DNA of 64,000 nt from CALUVN01 sp944323595 (GTDB lineage Bacteria; Cyanobacteriota; Vampirovibrionia; Gastranaerophilales; Gastranaerophilaceae): contig OZ006972.1 of assembly GCA_963931255.1 (NCBI GenBank), positions 2,170,001 to 2,234,000 on the forward strand. The letters are read 5' to 3'. Each line of letters begins with the position of its first letter. Positions within the stretch are counted from its first letter, which is position 1. The notes under the pieces are model-generated. The model saw only the letters and a program-made list of their open reading frames with translations. It made no database searches and was not told where the DNA came from. The position numbers and the translations under genes were made by a program. Below are positions 8,974 to 17,549 of the stretch, in pieces.

Positions 8974-10135
8974 CAGAAGAACGGGAAACCCGCGGTATAA
9001 AGACCAGCCGATACAAAGTATTATTGAATCGGCACCTGACAGAACGCTTCTAATTGTAGTAACTTTCCTTGTAATCATAGGATTTATGGCAATATTCTCC
9101 GCTTCAGCGCCCAAATGTCTGGATGACGGAGGTAATCCGGCGCAGTTTCTTATCAAACAATTAATCAGCTTCGTTGTAGGCTTTATAGGATTAAAGTTTT
9201 TCACTAACTATGACTACAAAAAACTTGCGCAATGGAATACCGTTTTATTTATCACTATACTGATTTTACTTGCACTTGTTGACTTTACACCTCTTGGTGT
9301 AATGGTAAACGGGGCAAAGCGCTGGATTAATATAGCCGGATTTCAATTGCAACCGTCAGAATTTGCAAAACCCGCAGTTGTCCTGCTGCTTGCTAGTGCA
9401 TTTAAATATGACGCAAACCTGTTTGACCAAAATAAATGGGTATTTGCGTTCCTTCCAATACTTGGAATGATATTCTTCATATTTATGCAGCCAAACCTCA
9501 GTATGGTAATACTGCTGCTTTCTGTTTCTGTTGTAATGTTTTTATGCGCGGGCGGCTCATTAAAGCTGTTTTTCAGTTGTATGATAGCCGGTATAACAAC
9601 TATAATCATAGGTTTAACTACAATTATTAAGCCTTATCAGCTGACACGACTCAGAACATGGAGACATCCTGAACTAGACCCGCAGGGTGCCGGATATAAT
9701 ATTATACAATCATTAATAGCCTTTGCCTCAGGCGGTTTGACAGGGGTAGGCTACGGAGGGTCAATTCAAAAACTATCATACCTGCCTGAATGCCATACTG
9801 ACTTTATATTTGCAATTATAGCAGAAGAACTCGGCTGGGTAGGGTGCCTCCTTGTAATAGGATTATTCTGGACATTTATTCACAGGGGATTTATCATAGC
9901 TTCCCGCTGCCCTGATATGTACGGAAAACTTCTTGCTGTAGGATTAACTTTTTCAATCGGGTTTCAGGCATTTTTGAATATGAGTGTAGCGAGTTCTTTC
10001 TTCCCGACAACAGGGGTGCCGTTACCGTTTATAAGCTACGGGGGCTCTTCTCTTATCGTATCATTATGGATGGTGGGAATTCTCCTTAATATATCCAAAA
10101 AGAAAATTAAAAAAATAAGGAATCATAATGCATAA
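8951..10135 (+). CDS. ftsW: FtsW-type lipid II polymerase (SEDS family)
   Basis: A 394-aa SEDS glycosyltransferase with about ten membrane segments, polymerising septal peptidoglycan. Conserved features include NGAKRWINIAGFQLQPSEFAK, the catalytic-region Asp in the loop starting RHPELDPQGAGYNIIQS, and PTTGVPLPFISYGGSSL near the C-terminus. I start it at 8951 (MSYRNSDN) because AAGGA lies immediately upstream; a longer frame inside murD begins with implausible sequence. It overlaps murD by 23 nt and murG by 8 nt. FtsW rather than RodA is favoured by the mur/murG neighbourhood. Confidence 0.93.
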   Translation: MSYRNSDNRRTGNPRYKDQPIQSIIESAPDRTLLIVVTFLVIIGFMAIFSASAPKCLDDGGNPAQFLIKQLISFVVGFIGLKFFTNYDYKKLAQWNTVLFITILILLALVDFTPLGVMVNGAKRWINIAGFQLQPSEFAKPAVVLLLASAFKYDANLFDQNKWVFAFLPILGMIFFIFMQPNLSMVILLLSVSVVMFLCAGGSLKLFFSCMIAGITTIIIGLTTIIKPYQLTRLRTWRHPELDPQGAGYNIIQSLIAFASGGLTGVGYGGSIQKLSYLPECHTDFIFAIIAEELGWVGCLLVIGLFWTFIHRGFIIASRCPDMYGKLLAVGLTFSIGFQAFLNMSVASSFFPTTGVPLPFISYGGSSLIVSLWMVGILLNISKKKIKKIRNHNA

Positions 10136-11246
10136 TAAATCAAAAACATATTTCATAACAGGCGGGGGCACAGGCGGACATATTTATCCGGCAATTGCCG
10201 TTGCTGATTATATCAGAGAACATGAAAAAGATGCAAAAATATATTACATAGGTAATCCACAGAACCTTGAATACAAAATTGCAGAACAAAAAGGGTATGA
10301 ATTTTTGCCTGTAAACATTCACGGAATGCCGAGAAAAATTTCATTAGGGATGATAAAATGGCTCTTTGACCTGACAATAGCCTGCGGAAAATGCAGTATT
10401 TATCTAAACAAATACAAACCCGATGCCATTTTCGGCACCGGCGGATATGTATCTGCACCTGTACTTCTGGCAGCAATGGTTTCTAAAAAAACGCCTTATA
10501 TGATGCACGACTGTGATGCACAACCGGGTCTTGTTACAAGAAAACTTGCACCGAAAGCAAAAGCAGTATCATTATCATTTGAATGCGCCTGCAAATACAT
10601 CAAAAATCCAAACTGCCATATAAACGGCAATCCGATTAGAGAAGCCTTTAAAACACTTACAAAACAAGAAGCAAGGAATTATCTCGGGTTGGATAACAGA
10701 ACAACGCTCTGTATCATGGGCGGCTCACAGGGCGCAAAAACCATTAATTATGCAACTGTTGAGATATTAAAAACACTTTCAAGAGATTATAACCTGCAAA
10801 TTATATTCCAGACCGGCAGAAAAAATTACGACAACACTATAGCACGCCTGAAAGAAGTCTATCCAACATACGAAGATGACAGAAATCTGACTATAAAACC
10901 ATACTTTGATGATATGGTAACTGTATTAAAAGCCTCTGACATAGCAGTATCAAGAGCGGGTTCTTTAAGCATCTCCGAACTTTGTGCAAGTTCTATTGCC
11001 TCAATTTTGATACCATACCCGTTTGCAGCAGCAGACCACCAGAGAAAGAATGCACAGTATATGGTTGATAAAAACGCAGCACTATACCTCGAAGACTCTG
11101 AAACAAGCCCGACAATGCTTCTGGAAAAGATTACAGAATTGATTAAAAATCCTGATTTGATGGACAATCTACAAAAAAATGCAGGATTTTTAGCCAAATT
11201 TGATGCAACACAGAAAATTGCAGAAGAGTTAGAAAATCTGGGATAA
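10128..11246 (+). CDS. murG: UDP-GlcNAc:lipid I N-acetylglucosaminyltransferase
   Basis: A 372-aa GT28 enzyme that makes lipid II on the inner face of the membrane. The glycine-rich loop TGGGTGGHIYPAIAV (residues 11-25) and the second loop MGGSQGAKTIN are present. The donor-binding SRAGSLSISELCASSIASI and PYPFAAADHQRKNA are also present. Length is normal. It overlaps ftsW by 8 nt and is followed by folC after 3 nt, continuing the operon. Confidence 0.97.
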   Translation: MHNKSKTYFITGGGTGGHIYPAIAVADYIREHEKDAKIYYIGNPQNLEYKIAEQKGYEFLPVNIHGMPRKISLGMIKWLFDLTIACGKCSIYLNKYKPDAIFGTGGYVSAPVLLAAMVSKKTPYMMHDCDAQPGLVTRKLAPKAKAVSLSFECACKYIKNPNCHINGNPIREAFKTLTKQEARNYLGLDNRTTLCIMGGSQGAKTINYATVEILKTLSRDYNLQIIFQTGRKNYDNTIARLKEVYPTYEDDRNLTIKPYFDDMVTVLKASDIAVSRAGSLSISELCASSIASILIPYPFAAADHQRKNAQYMVDKNAALYLEDSETSPTMLLEKITELIKNPDLMDNLQKNAGFLAKFDATQKIAEELENLG

Positions 11247-11249
11247 AAT

Positions 11250-12413
11250 ATGAATTACGAAAATGCAGTAAAAACATTAACATCACAGGGCAAATTTTAC
11301 ATAAATCTCGGACTGGAGAGAATTTCTGCAATTCTTGACCTGTTAGGAAATCCGCAGGATAAACTAAAGTGCTTTCATGTAGCGGGCACAAACGGCAAAG
11401 GGTCTGTTTGCGCAATTCTTGCATCAATTTTGCAGGAATACGGCAAAAAAGTAGGATTATATACGAGTCCACATATTTTTGACTATACGGAACGGATTAA
11501 AATTAACGGACAAGATATAAGCAAAGATGACTTTGCGAACTACATATCAGAAATATGTTCCATTGCAGAAAAACACAATATACATCTGACTGAATTTGAA
11601 ATATTGACGGCAACTGCATTCAAATATTTTGCAGACCAAAAAGTTGATGTCGTTGTACTCGAGACAGGTCTGGGCGGAAGATTTGATGCAACAAACGTTA
11701 TAAAGGAAAATCTGTGCGCAATAATTACACACATAGCTCTTGACCATACAGAACGCCTTGGAAATACTAAAGATAAAATAGCTTTTGAAAAAGCCGGCAT
11801 AATAAAAGAAAACTGCCCGATAGTTACATCAGAGGGATATGAAGCTATTAAAGACACAGCAGACGAAAAGAATTCTCTTCTGCTTATGACTGCACCGTTT
11901 GCAGATACTACAAATTTAAGTTTAAAAGGAACTTATCAGCAGGAGAATTTAGCTCTTGCACTTGCCGCCTTAAAACTTGTTTATCCTGAAATTCCGCAAA
12001 CAACAGTTGACGAGGGCTTAAAAAATGTAAAGCACCCCTGCAGATTCCAGATAATAGAAGATAAAAACATCATTATAGACGGCGCGCATAATCCGAACGG
12101 GATTACAGGACTGAGAGAAAGTCTTGATTTCTACTATCCGGACAAATACAGACGCTTCGTATTCGGTTGTTTAAAGAATAAAGACTACAAAAAAATGATG
12201 GAAATTCTTTTTGAACAGGGGGATGAGATTTATTTTTACCATTTTAACAATCCTAATTCCTGCACAGTAAAAGAACTTCAAGCAGTATGCCCGCACCCGT
12301 CAAAAGAGTTCAAAGGATTAAACGAACTTCCGCAAAAAGAAAATACCATAACCATTTTCTGCGGCTCTTTTTATATGCTTCAGGAAATTGTAGAAGCTGC
12401 CAAAATATTATAA
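11250..12413 (+). CDS. folC: dihydrofolate/folylpolyglutamate synthase
   Basis: A 387-aa Mur-ligase-fold enzyme that adds glutamate to folates (and probably to dihydropteroate). The P-loop is VAGTNGKGSVCAIL (about residues 44-57). YTSPHIFDYTERIKING, VLETGLGGRFDATNV and IIDGAHNPNG are the usual FolC blocks. It is slightly short compared with the usual ~420 aa. It ends the murein operon and converges on the glycosyltransferase gene with a 5-nt gap and no obvious terminator. Confidence 0.93.
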   Translation: MNYENAVKTLTSQGKFYINLGLERISAILDLLGNPQDKLKCFHVAGTNGKGSVCAILASILQEYGKKVGLYTSPHIFDYTERIKINGQDISKDDFANYISEICSIAEKHNIHLTEFEILTATAFKYFADQKVDVVVLETGLGGRFDATNVIKENLCAIITHIALDHTERLGNTKDKIAFEKAGIIKENCPIVTSEGYEAIKDTADEKNSLLLMTAPFADTTNLSLKGTYQQENLALALAALKLVYPEIPQTTVDEGLKNVKHPCRFQIIEDKNIIIDGAHNPNGITGLRESLDFYYPDKYRRFVFGCLKNKDYKKMMEILFEQGDEIYFYHFNNPNSCTVKELQAVCPHPSKEFKGLNELPQKENTITIFCGSFYMLQEIVEAAKIL

Positions 12414-12418
12414 TTTTT

Positions 12419-13990
12419 TTAAACTTTTGTAGTTGCAGCAGTGCTCTGGTCAACCATTTCCTGAATAATATTATTCAGTTTTGCAGGTGTAAATTCAGGA
12501 CAGGTATTCCAGATAAAAGTAGGTTTAGGTTCCTTAATTGACGGACTAGGATAATCGCTGTTGCAGAACCCCTTAATCATATTTCTGGAACCGTCATTAC
12601 AGCTTGTATAATGTGAACAGCAATTGCAAATTTTCAGGATAAAACCGTGTTCATCAAGCTTAAATTTCAATTCCTGAAGAGCATCAATAACCCGCAAATG
12701 GCTTGATGTAGTAAATTTTTTATTCTTATAAATAAATTTCACCTTTGCCAAACCGTTTTCTGAAATAAATTCAAGCTTACACGGCAAATCTGATCTGCTT
12801 GTAGAAACAATAACATCAACAGTCATTTTTTCAGTATTTTTAGGCAGTTCTTCAATATTTTTAATCTTATTTCTGATTTTTCTAACAGGCGGCAGGTTAT
12901 TCAAAATATGACAGAATGAATAAGCCGGATATAATGCCAGAAGTCCCATCTCCTTTACAGAGAGTTTTGAGTTAATCAAACTTATACCAAACCCTGCAGC
13001 GTACAGCATAAATGTGAATAAAACGATTTTAAAATCTACAAAGAAATAATATTCATAAGAATGCTTTAAAATAAACGCATAAGCTAACAACATAAACCAT
13101 ATATTCGGGTACAAAAGTGAAATTGTATGTTCAGCAAATACAAAATTTTTGCTCCAGATTTTTGTAAAACAATTCTGGAACAAATTCAATCTGACAGAAA
13201 GTCTAGGTTTTTCAAAAACATAACTTTCAGCTTCTGCAACGGTTTGAATATTAGGATTGTAAGTGCATTTGAATTTTATATTGGAAAGCAAAAGACTGTA
13301 TTTCAATTCGGAATTAATATCTTTGAAATCAACAGAACCTATTTGATCAACAATATCTTTTTTTATAATAAATACGCCTGAATCAGCACGTGAAGCAAGC
13401 CCGAAAAGTGACCGAGCTTTTCTCATAAAATTCATGTGATATTTTTGATATGCAGCCTTAATTTTAGCAACAGGTCCGAGCTTTTCGGAAGCAATAATGG
13501 TTTCACCGCTCAAGACGTAATTGTTGGTCAAAGCCGCATTAACCGTTGAAAGAAAATCCGCACCGATACTTCTGTTTGCATCAATAAACAGGTAAGAATC
13601 AATCCAGTCATCATTACGCAGTTCTTCCAGCAAAATAGATACAGCCTGATCTTTACCAACAGTTCCTACATCTTTGATATTAACAACATTCACAAATGGT
13701 TCATCAGCAAACATTTCGGCAGAGCCATCATTACAATTGTCAAGCAAAGCAAAGACTCTGAAACTGTTTATCGGATAATCCTGTTGTTTCAATTCATTAA
13801 CAAGATTGAAGAGAGATTCTCTGTTATTATGTGCATAAATGATTACTGCCAGATTGTCTTTATCTTCGAATTGAACATATCTTTTTTCAATCTGGAAAGG
13901 ACGGTCATTCAAATTTCTGATTGCTAATGCAAGAAAATACAATGAATATAATGCTACATAAATATACAGTAAATTAAAAATAAATTCCAT
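12419..13990 (-). CDS. membrane GT2 glycosyltransferase with a Cys-rich C-terminal domain
   Basis: A 523-aa protein. Residues about 3-23 form one membrane segment. A GT2 domain follows at about 45-270, seen in the AVIIYAHNNRESL opening and the nucleotide/metal region SYLFIDANRSIGADFLS. Two or three membrane segments lie at about 295-370 (IWFMLLAYAFILKHS; IVLFTFMLYAAGFGI). The last ~125 residues form a soluble domain ending with a cysteine cluster around KICNCCSHYTSCNDGSR and FCNSDYPSP. Substrate is unknown; GT2 proteins of this layout make or export extracytoplasmic glycans. AGAGGGA precedes the ATG. I do not recognise the tail domain. Confidence 0.75.
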   Translation of the reverse strand: MEFIFNLLYIYVALYSLYFLALAIRNLNDRPFQIEKRYVQFEDKDNLAVIIYAHNNRESLFNLVNELKQQDYPINSFRVFALLDNCNDGSAEMFADEPFVNVVNIKDVGTVGKDQAVSILLEELRNDDWIDSYLFIDANRSIGADFLSTVNAALTNNYVLSGETIIASEKLGPVAKIKAAYQKYHMNFMRKARSLFGLASRADSGVFIIKKDIVDQIGSVDFKDINSELKYSLLLSNIKFKCTYNPNIQTVAEAESYVFEKPRLSVRLNLFQNCFTKIWSKNFVFAEHTISLLYPNIWFMLLAYAFILKHSYEYYFFVDFKIVLFTFMLYAAGFGISLINSKLSVKEMGLLALYPAYSFCHILNNLPPVRKIRNKIKNIEELPKNTEKMTVDVIVSTSRSDLPCKLEFISENGLAKVKFIYKNKKFTTSSHLRVIDALQELKFKLDEHGFILKICNCCSHYTSCNDGSRNMIKGFCNSDYPSPSIKEPKPTFIWNTCPEFTPAKLNNIIQEMVDQSTAATTKV

Positions 13991-14065
13991 GGTTATCCCT
14001 CTTTCAACAGTACAATTTTAGCCGAAACCCGAAAAAAATACCATTATATGTAAATAATTGTGTAT

Positions 14066-14100
14066 AAAAAGAGAGCCCCGAAATCAGGAACTCTCTTTTT
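14066..14100 (-). terminator. intrinsic terminator after the ycf23-like gene
   Basis: A 10-bp perfect stem AAAAAGAGAG/CTCTCTTTTT with T-runs on both strands. It lies 22 nt beyond the stop of the Ycf23-like gene and probably works in both directions, insulating the glycosyltransferase gene. Confidence 0.85.
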
Positions 14101-14122
14101 GAATAATAATTTATCAATACTA

Positions 14123-14881
14123 CTAAACTAATTCAAGAACATGTTGAGTATTTTTTTCAGCGATTTCAACAAGATTTCTGATAGTAGCCATCATTGACAA
14201 AGTTGAATCCATCTTATTGATGCAAGAACCAACACCGATAGCGCTTGCGCCTGCAGCGAATGCAAACGGAGCAGTTGTCGGGTTAATACCAGATGCTGTC
14301 ATAACAGGCAAATCAATATTTCTTGAAATTTCAATAGTGTTAGCAAGAGTCAATTGAGCTCTTTCAATCAAACCTCTAACGCCGTCAGCTTGAGCCTCTT
14401 TAGAGAAATAACCCTCAGTTTGGATTAAATCAATACCCATAGTTTCAAGTTTTCTGGCCAGTTCAATTTGTGAAGTTACATCTAATTCACCAGGAATGGT
14501 TACAGAGAAGAATACTCTGTTATCGCCGAGCATATCAATAGTTTGGTGAACAAGAGAAAGAACATCTTCTGCAGAGAAAGATGCACCTTTTTTGTACAAA
14601 GCATCAAAGTTGCCGAGTTCAATTGCATCAGCGCCGAGTTCCACAGCCTGAACAAGTTCTTCCGGTTTAACAGAAGAAACAAATAAAGGCAATTCTGTCA
14701 TAGAACGAACTTCTCTGATAATATCAGCATCTGCACAGATATCAATAGCGCTTGCGCCTGATTCGTTTGCTGAAATAACAACTTTTTTAATATTTTCAAT
14801 ATCAAAATTGTCGATACCTGCTATAACTTTAACAGCTCTTTTTTCTCTTAAGTGTTGTCTAAATAATTCAATTCTGCTCAT
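14123..14881 (-). CDS. Ycf23/DUF561 TIM-barrel-like protein
   Basis: A 252-aa protein matching what I know of the Ycf23 (DUF561) family of cyanobacteria and red-algal plastids. Blocks include KRAVKVIAGIDNFD near the N-terminus, VELGADAIELGNFDALY near residue 95, LETMGIDLIQTEGYFS near 150, and PVMTASGINPTTAPFAFAAG with GVGSCINKM near 215. The repeating beta-alpha pattern fits a phosphate-binding TIM barrel. No biochemical function is established for the family as far as I know. I start it at 14881, where AAAAGGAG precedes the ATG; a longer frame adds 41 unconserved residues. Confidence 0.85.
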   Translation of the reverse strand: MSRIELFRQHLREKRAVKVIAGIDNFDIENIKKVVISANESGASAIDICADADIIREVRSMTELPLFVSSVKPEELVQAVELGADAIELGNFDALYKKGASFSAEDVLSLVHQTIDMLGDNRVFFSVTIPGELDVTSQIELARKLETMGIDLIQTEGYFSKEAQADGVRGLIERAQLTLANTIEISRNIDLPVMTASGINPTTAPFAFAAGASAIGVGSCINKMDSTLSMMATIRNLVEIAEKNTQHVLELV

Positions 14882-15037
14882 TTTTGTAATTCTCCTTTTT
14901 AAATAAACTTTAATATAAGTCTTGCCTGAATTATACATTAAAATTTTAATAATTACAATAACTACACAAAAAAAGTTAGCCCGTGCAAGTGAATATTTTG
15001 ACAAAAGACGGATAATTAAAAAAAACAGGGGGAGAAT

Positions 15038-15700
15038 ATGTTAAAAAGACTGCTATTTATTCTGACGGCTTTAATAATTGGAATTTCACAAACACCTGCG
15101 GCAAACTATGAACCGGACGAGATGATAAATATTTCAGTATATGAAAAAATTAACCCCGCAATTGTGGCAATAGAAGCAAATCTGCCCGACGGATTTTCAG
15201 CAGGTACAGGCTGCATTGTAAGGGAAGACGGGTTAATACTGACAGGCTCACATGTGGTTGAAGACAGTAATGATATTGATATAACAACCTACAACGGACA
15301 TACCTACAAGGGGAAAATAGTTTCAATTATGGGAAAAAATAATGATCTGGCGCTTTTAAAAATAGAAGCAAAAGGAAAACTTAAAACAATAGAATTCGGG
15401 GATTCAGAAAAAGTAAAAGTAGGTCAGAAAGTTCTCGCCATAGGTAACCCGTTTGGATTTTCAGGTACACTGACACAGGGCATAGTATCAAGAATAGATT
15501 ATGCAAAAAATAAAATACAAACAGACGCCGCTATAAATCCAGGGTGCTCAGGAGGTCCTATAGTAAATTCCTCCGGTGAAGTAATAGGGATAAGCCAATC
15601 TATATTTAATCCTGACAACAACATCTCCAACATTGGCATAGGATTTGCAATCCCGATAAACGATGCAAAAAAATTCATTGCGGCTGTAGATAAAAAATAA
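15038..15700 (+). CDS. secreted trypsin-like serine protease (HtrA/DegP-like, no PDZ)
   Basis: A 220-aa protein with an N-terminal signal sequence (LLFILTALIIGISQTPAA). The S1C protease domain that follows has its triad visible: His in ILTGSHVVEDS, Asp in GKNNDLALLKIE, and Ser in NPGCSGGPIVNSSG. The usual NPGNSGGP reads NPGCSGGP, an unusual Cys next to the catalytic Ser. It ends right after the protease domain with no PDZ, so it is shorter than DegP/DegQ. It probably acts in the periplasm on misfolded proteins. RBS GGGGGAG precedes the ATG. Confidence 0.85.
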   Translation: MLKRLLFILTALIIGISQTPAANYEPDEMINISVYEKINPAIVAIEANLPDGFSAGTGCIVREDGLILTGSHVVEDSNDIDITTYNGHTYKGKIVSIMGKNNDLALLKIEAKGKLKTIEFGDSEKVKVGQKVLAIGNPFGFSGTLTQGIVSRIDYAKNKIQTDAAINPGCSGGPIVNSSGEVIGISQSIFNPDNNISNIGIGFAIPINDAKKFIAAVDKK

Positions 15701-15721
15701 ACTATTGTAAAAATAAAACCA

Positions 15722-15763
15722 AAAGTAAACTTTCATGATAATATAAATGTCATAGTTCACTTT
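15722..15763 (+). promoter_or_regulatory. imperfect inverted repeat upstream of ilvE
   Basis: AAAGTAAACTTTCATGA and TGTCATAGTTCACTTT form a 13-of-16 inverted repeat around an A/T-rich centre that contains TAATATAAAT, a plausible -10 region. It ends 11 nt before the ilvE start. It could be an operator overlapping the promoter or an mRNA hairpin. The ribosome-binding site AAGGAG begins just after it. Confidence 0.4.
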
Positions 15764-15774
15764 AAGGAGATTCT

Positions 15775-16689
15775 ATGACAGAGTACTATTACATGAACGG
15801 CGGATATGTAGAAGCCTCAAAAGCTTCCATTCATGTGCATACCCACGCATTTTTGTATGGTACGGCTGTTTTTGAAGGAATTCGGGCATATTATAACGAA
15901 GATGAAAAACAACTCTATGCTTTTCGTGTTCCAGAACACTTTGAAAGACTGATAAACAGCAGCAAAATTATGATGATGAAAAATCTTCATTCTGTTGATG
16001 AATATTGTGAAATTACTAAAAAACTGCTGCAAAAAAATAACTACAGAGAGAATTGCTACATCCGCCCTATTATCTATAAATCAGGCAGAAATGTAGGTCC
16101 CGGATTATATGATAATGAAGACTCATTTTTGATTATAACAAACAAAATGGGTGACTACATTGATTTAACCAAAGGTTTGCGTGTATGCGTTTCCAGCTGG
16201 CGAAGAAACAGTGACAATGCAATTCCGCCCAGAGCAAAAATAACAGGCTCTTATGCAAACGCAGCACTGATTAAAACAGAAGCCCATAATGCAGGCTATG
16301 ATGATGCAATAGTTCTTGATGAAACAGGAAAAGTAACAGAGGGCTCAGCAATGAATCTGTTTCTTGTTCAGAAAGGTAAACTGGTAACTTCCGCGCAAAC
16401 TGATAACATTCTGATAGGAATCACCAGAAATACAATAATAGAACTGGCTAAAAATGTTCTTGGAATAGATGTTGAAGAACGTACAATAGACAGAAGCGAA
16501 CTTTACCTTTCTGATGAAGCATTTTATTGCGGAACAGGGGCACAGGTAAGCCCGATTACTGAAATTGACTGCAGAAAACTGGGCAGCGGAGAAACAGGCC
16601 CTGTCGCAAAAGAACTGCAAAGACTTTATTTTGATGTAGTCAGAGGCAAAATTTCAAAATACAAAAAATGGTGTATGCCAATCTATTAA
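15775..16689 (+). CDS. ilvE: branched-chain amino acid aminotransferase
   Basis: A 304-aa class IV PLP-dependent aminotransferase catalysing the last step of Val, Leu and Ile synthesis. The entry block HVHTHAFLYGTAVFEGIRAY, the PLP-lysine region RAKITGSYANAALIK (about residues 154-168), and EGSAMNLFLVQKGKL with GITRNTIIELA are family signatures. AAGGAG lies 6 nt upstream of the ATG. An inverted repeat covers the probable promoter. It is followed 15 nt later by the MlaE permease gene. Confidence 0.95.
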   Translation: MTEYYYMNGGYVEASKASIHVHTHAFLYGTAVFEGIRAYYNEDEKQLYAFRVPEHFERLINSSKIMMMKNLHSVDEYCEITKKLLQKNNYRENCYIRPIIYKSGRNVGPGLYDNEDSFLIITNKMGDYIDLTKGLRVCVSSWRRNSDNAIPPRAKITGSYANAALIKTEAHNAGYDDAIVLDETGKVTEGSAMNLFLVQKGKLVTSAQTDNILIGITRNTIIELAKNVLGIDVEERTIDRSELYLSDEAFYCGTGAQVSPITEIDCRKLGSGETGPVAKELQRLYFDVVRGKISKYKKWCMPIY

Positions 16690-16704
16690 CAACGGGAAAT
16701 ATTA

Positions 16705-17436
16705 ATGATTAATTTCTTAGGCTTATGCGTACAAAATTTCATCAAATGTTTAAAATACCTGTTTTCCGGACAGGTTAGATTCACATCAATAATTGCTCAG
16801 GCTGCATCCATCAGTTATGACTCTCTGTCAATTTCGTTGATAATAGCTTTTATTGCCGCCGCAACCATTGCAATACAGGTTTCAAAACAATTCCTGATGT
16901 CAGGTGCCGATACATATATAGGCGGAACAATTGCAATTGTAATGATAAGAGAAATAGCCCCCGGTTTTGCAGCACTTGCAATAGGGGCACGAGCCGGTAC
17001 TGCAATATGTGCTGAAATTGCAAACATGCAGGTAACGTCGCAGGTCGATGCAATGAAAATACTAAAAGTTGACCCTGTTGGTTACTATTTTACACCAAGA
17101 ATTATTGCAGCATCTGTCACGGTACCAATGGTGGTCTTACTCGCAGAATTTGTAGGAATAGCAGGCGGAATGTTCGTATCGTCCGCAACTATAGATTTAC
17201 ATCCGGCAAGATATATGCACTCTGTATGGGCGTGGATGGCTACAAAAGATATCTATATCAGTTTATTAAAAGCTGCAGTTTTTGGAGGATTAATTGCCCT
17301 TGTCTGTGCAACTCAGGGGTATGAAACAAAAGGCGGGGCTAAAGAAGTCGGATTATCGACAACAAAATCTGCAATTCTCTCAACTATATATATTATGATT
17401 GCTGATTTTTTGATTAATCTGGTGTTTTATATTTAG
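16705..17436 (+). CDS. MlaE-family ABC permease (lipid transport)
   Basis: A 243-aa integral membrane protein of the MlaE/TGD1 family. Recognisable blocks are MIREIAPGFAALAIGARAGTA, ICAEIANMQVTSQVDAMKIL and GYETKGGAKEVGLSTTKS. In Gram-negatives and chloroplasts this permease works with an MlaF-type ATPase and an MCE (MlaD) protein to move phospholipids between membranes. Neither partner is encoded nearby. It may be co-transcribed with ilvE. About five membrane segments are expected. Confidence 0.9.
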   Translation: MINFLGLCVQNFIKCLKYLFSGQVRFTSIIAQAASISYDSLSISLIIAFIAAATIAIQVSKQFLMSGADTYIGGTIAIVMIREIAPGFAALAIGARAGTAICAEIANMQVTSQVDAMKILKVDPVGYYFTPRIIAASVTVPMVVLLAEFVGIAGGMFVSSATIDLHPARYMHSVWAWMATKDIYISLLKAAVFGGLIALVCATQGYETKGGAKEVGLSTTKSAILSTIYIMIADFLINLVFYI

Positions 17437-17549
17437 AATTGTTAAAAAGTAAAATAAAAATTTACGTTATGAAACATTTTGATTTTTTCTAAATGTTTTA
17501 TGCTAAATTAATATAAGTAAATGAGATTATTTTAGTAAGGAGATTATGA

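Noticed and set aside
13721..13733. TTCGGCAGAG inside the glycosyltransferase gene, similar to the tRNA-copy insert
   Set aside because: Only ~10 nt match, no hairpin follows, and the bases are explained by coding sequence.
14882..15004. N-terminal extension of the Ycf23-like protein
   Set aside because: The family begins near MSRIELFRQ and AAAAGGAG precedes that ATG; the extension covers the promoter region.
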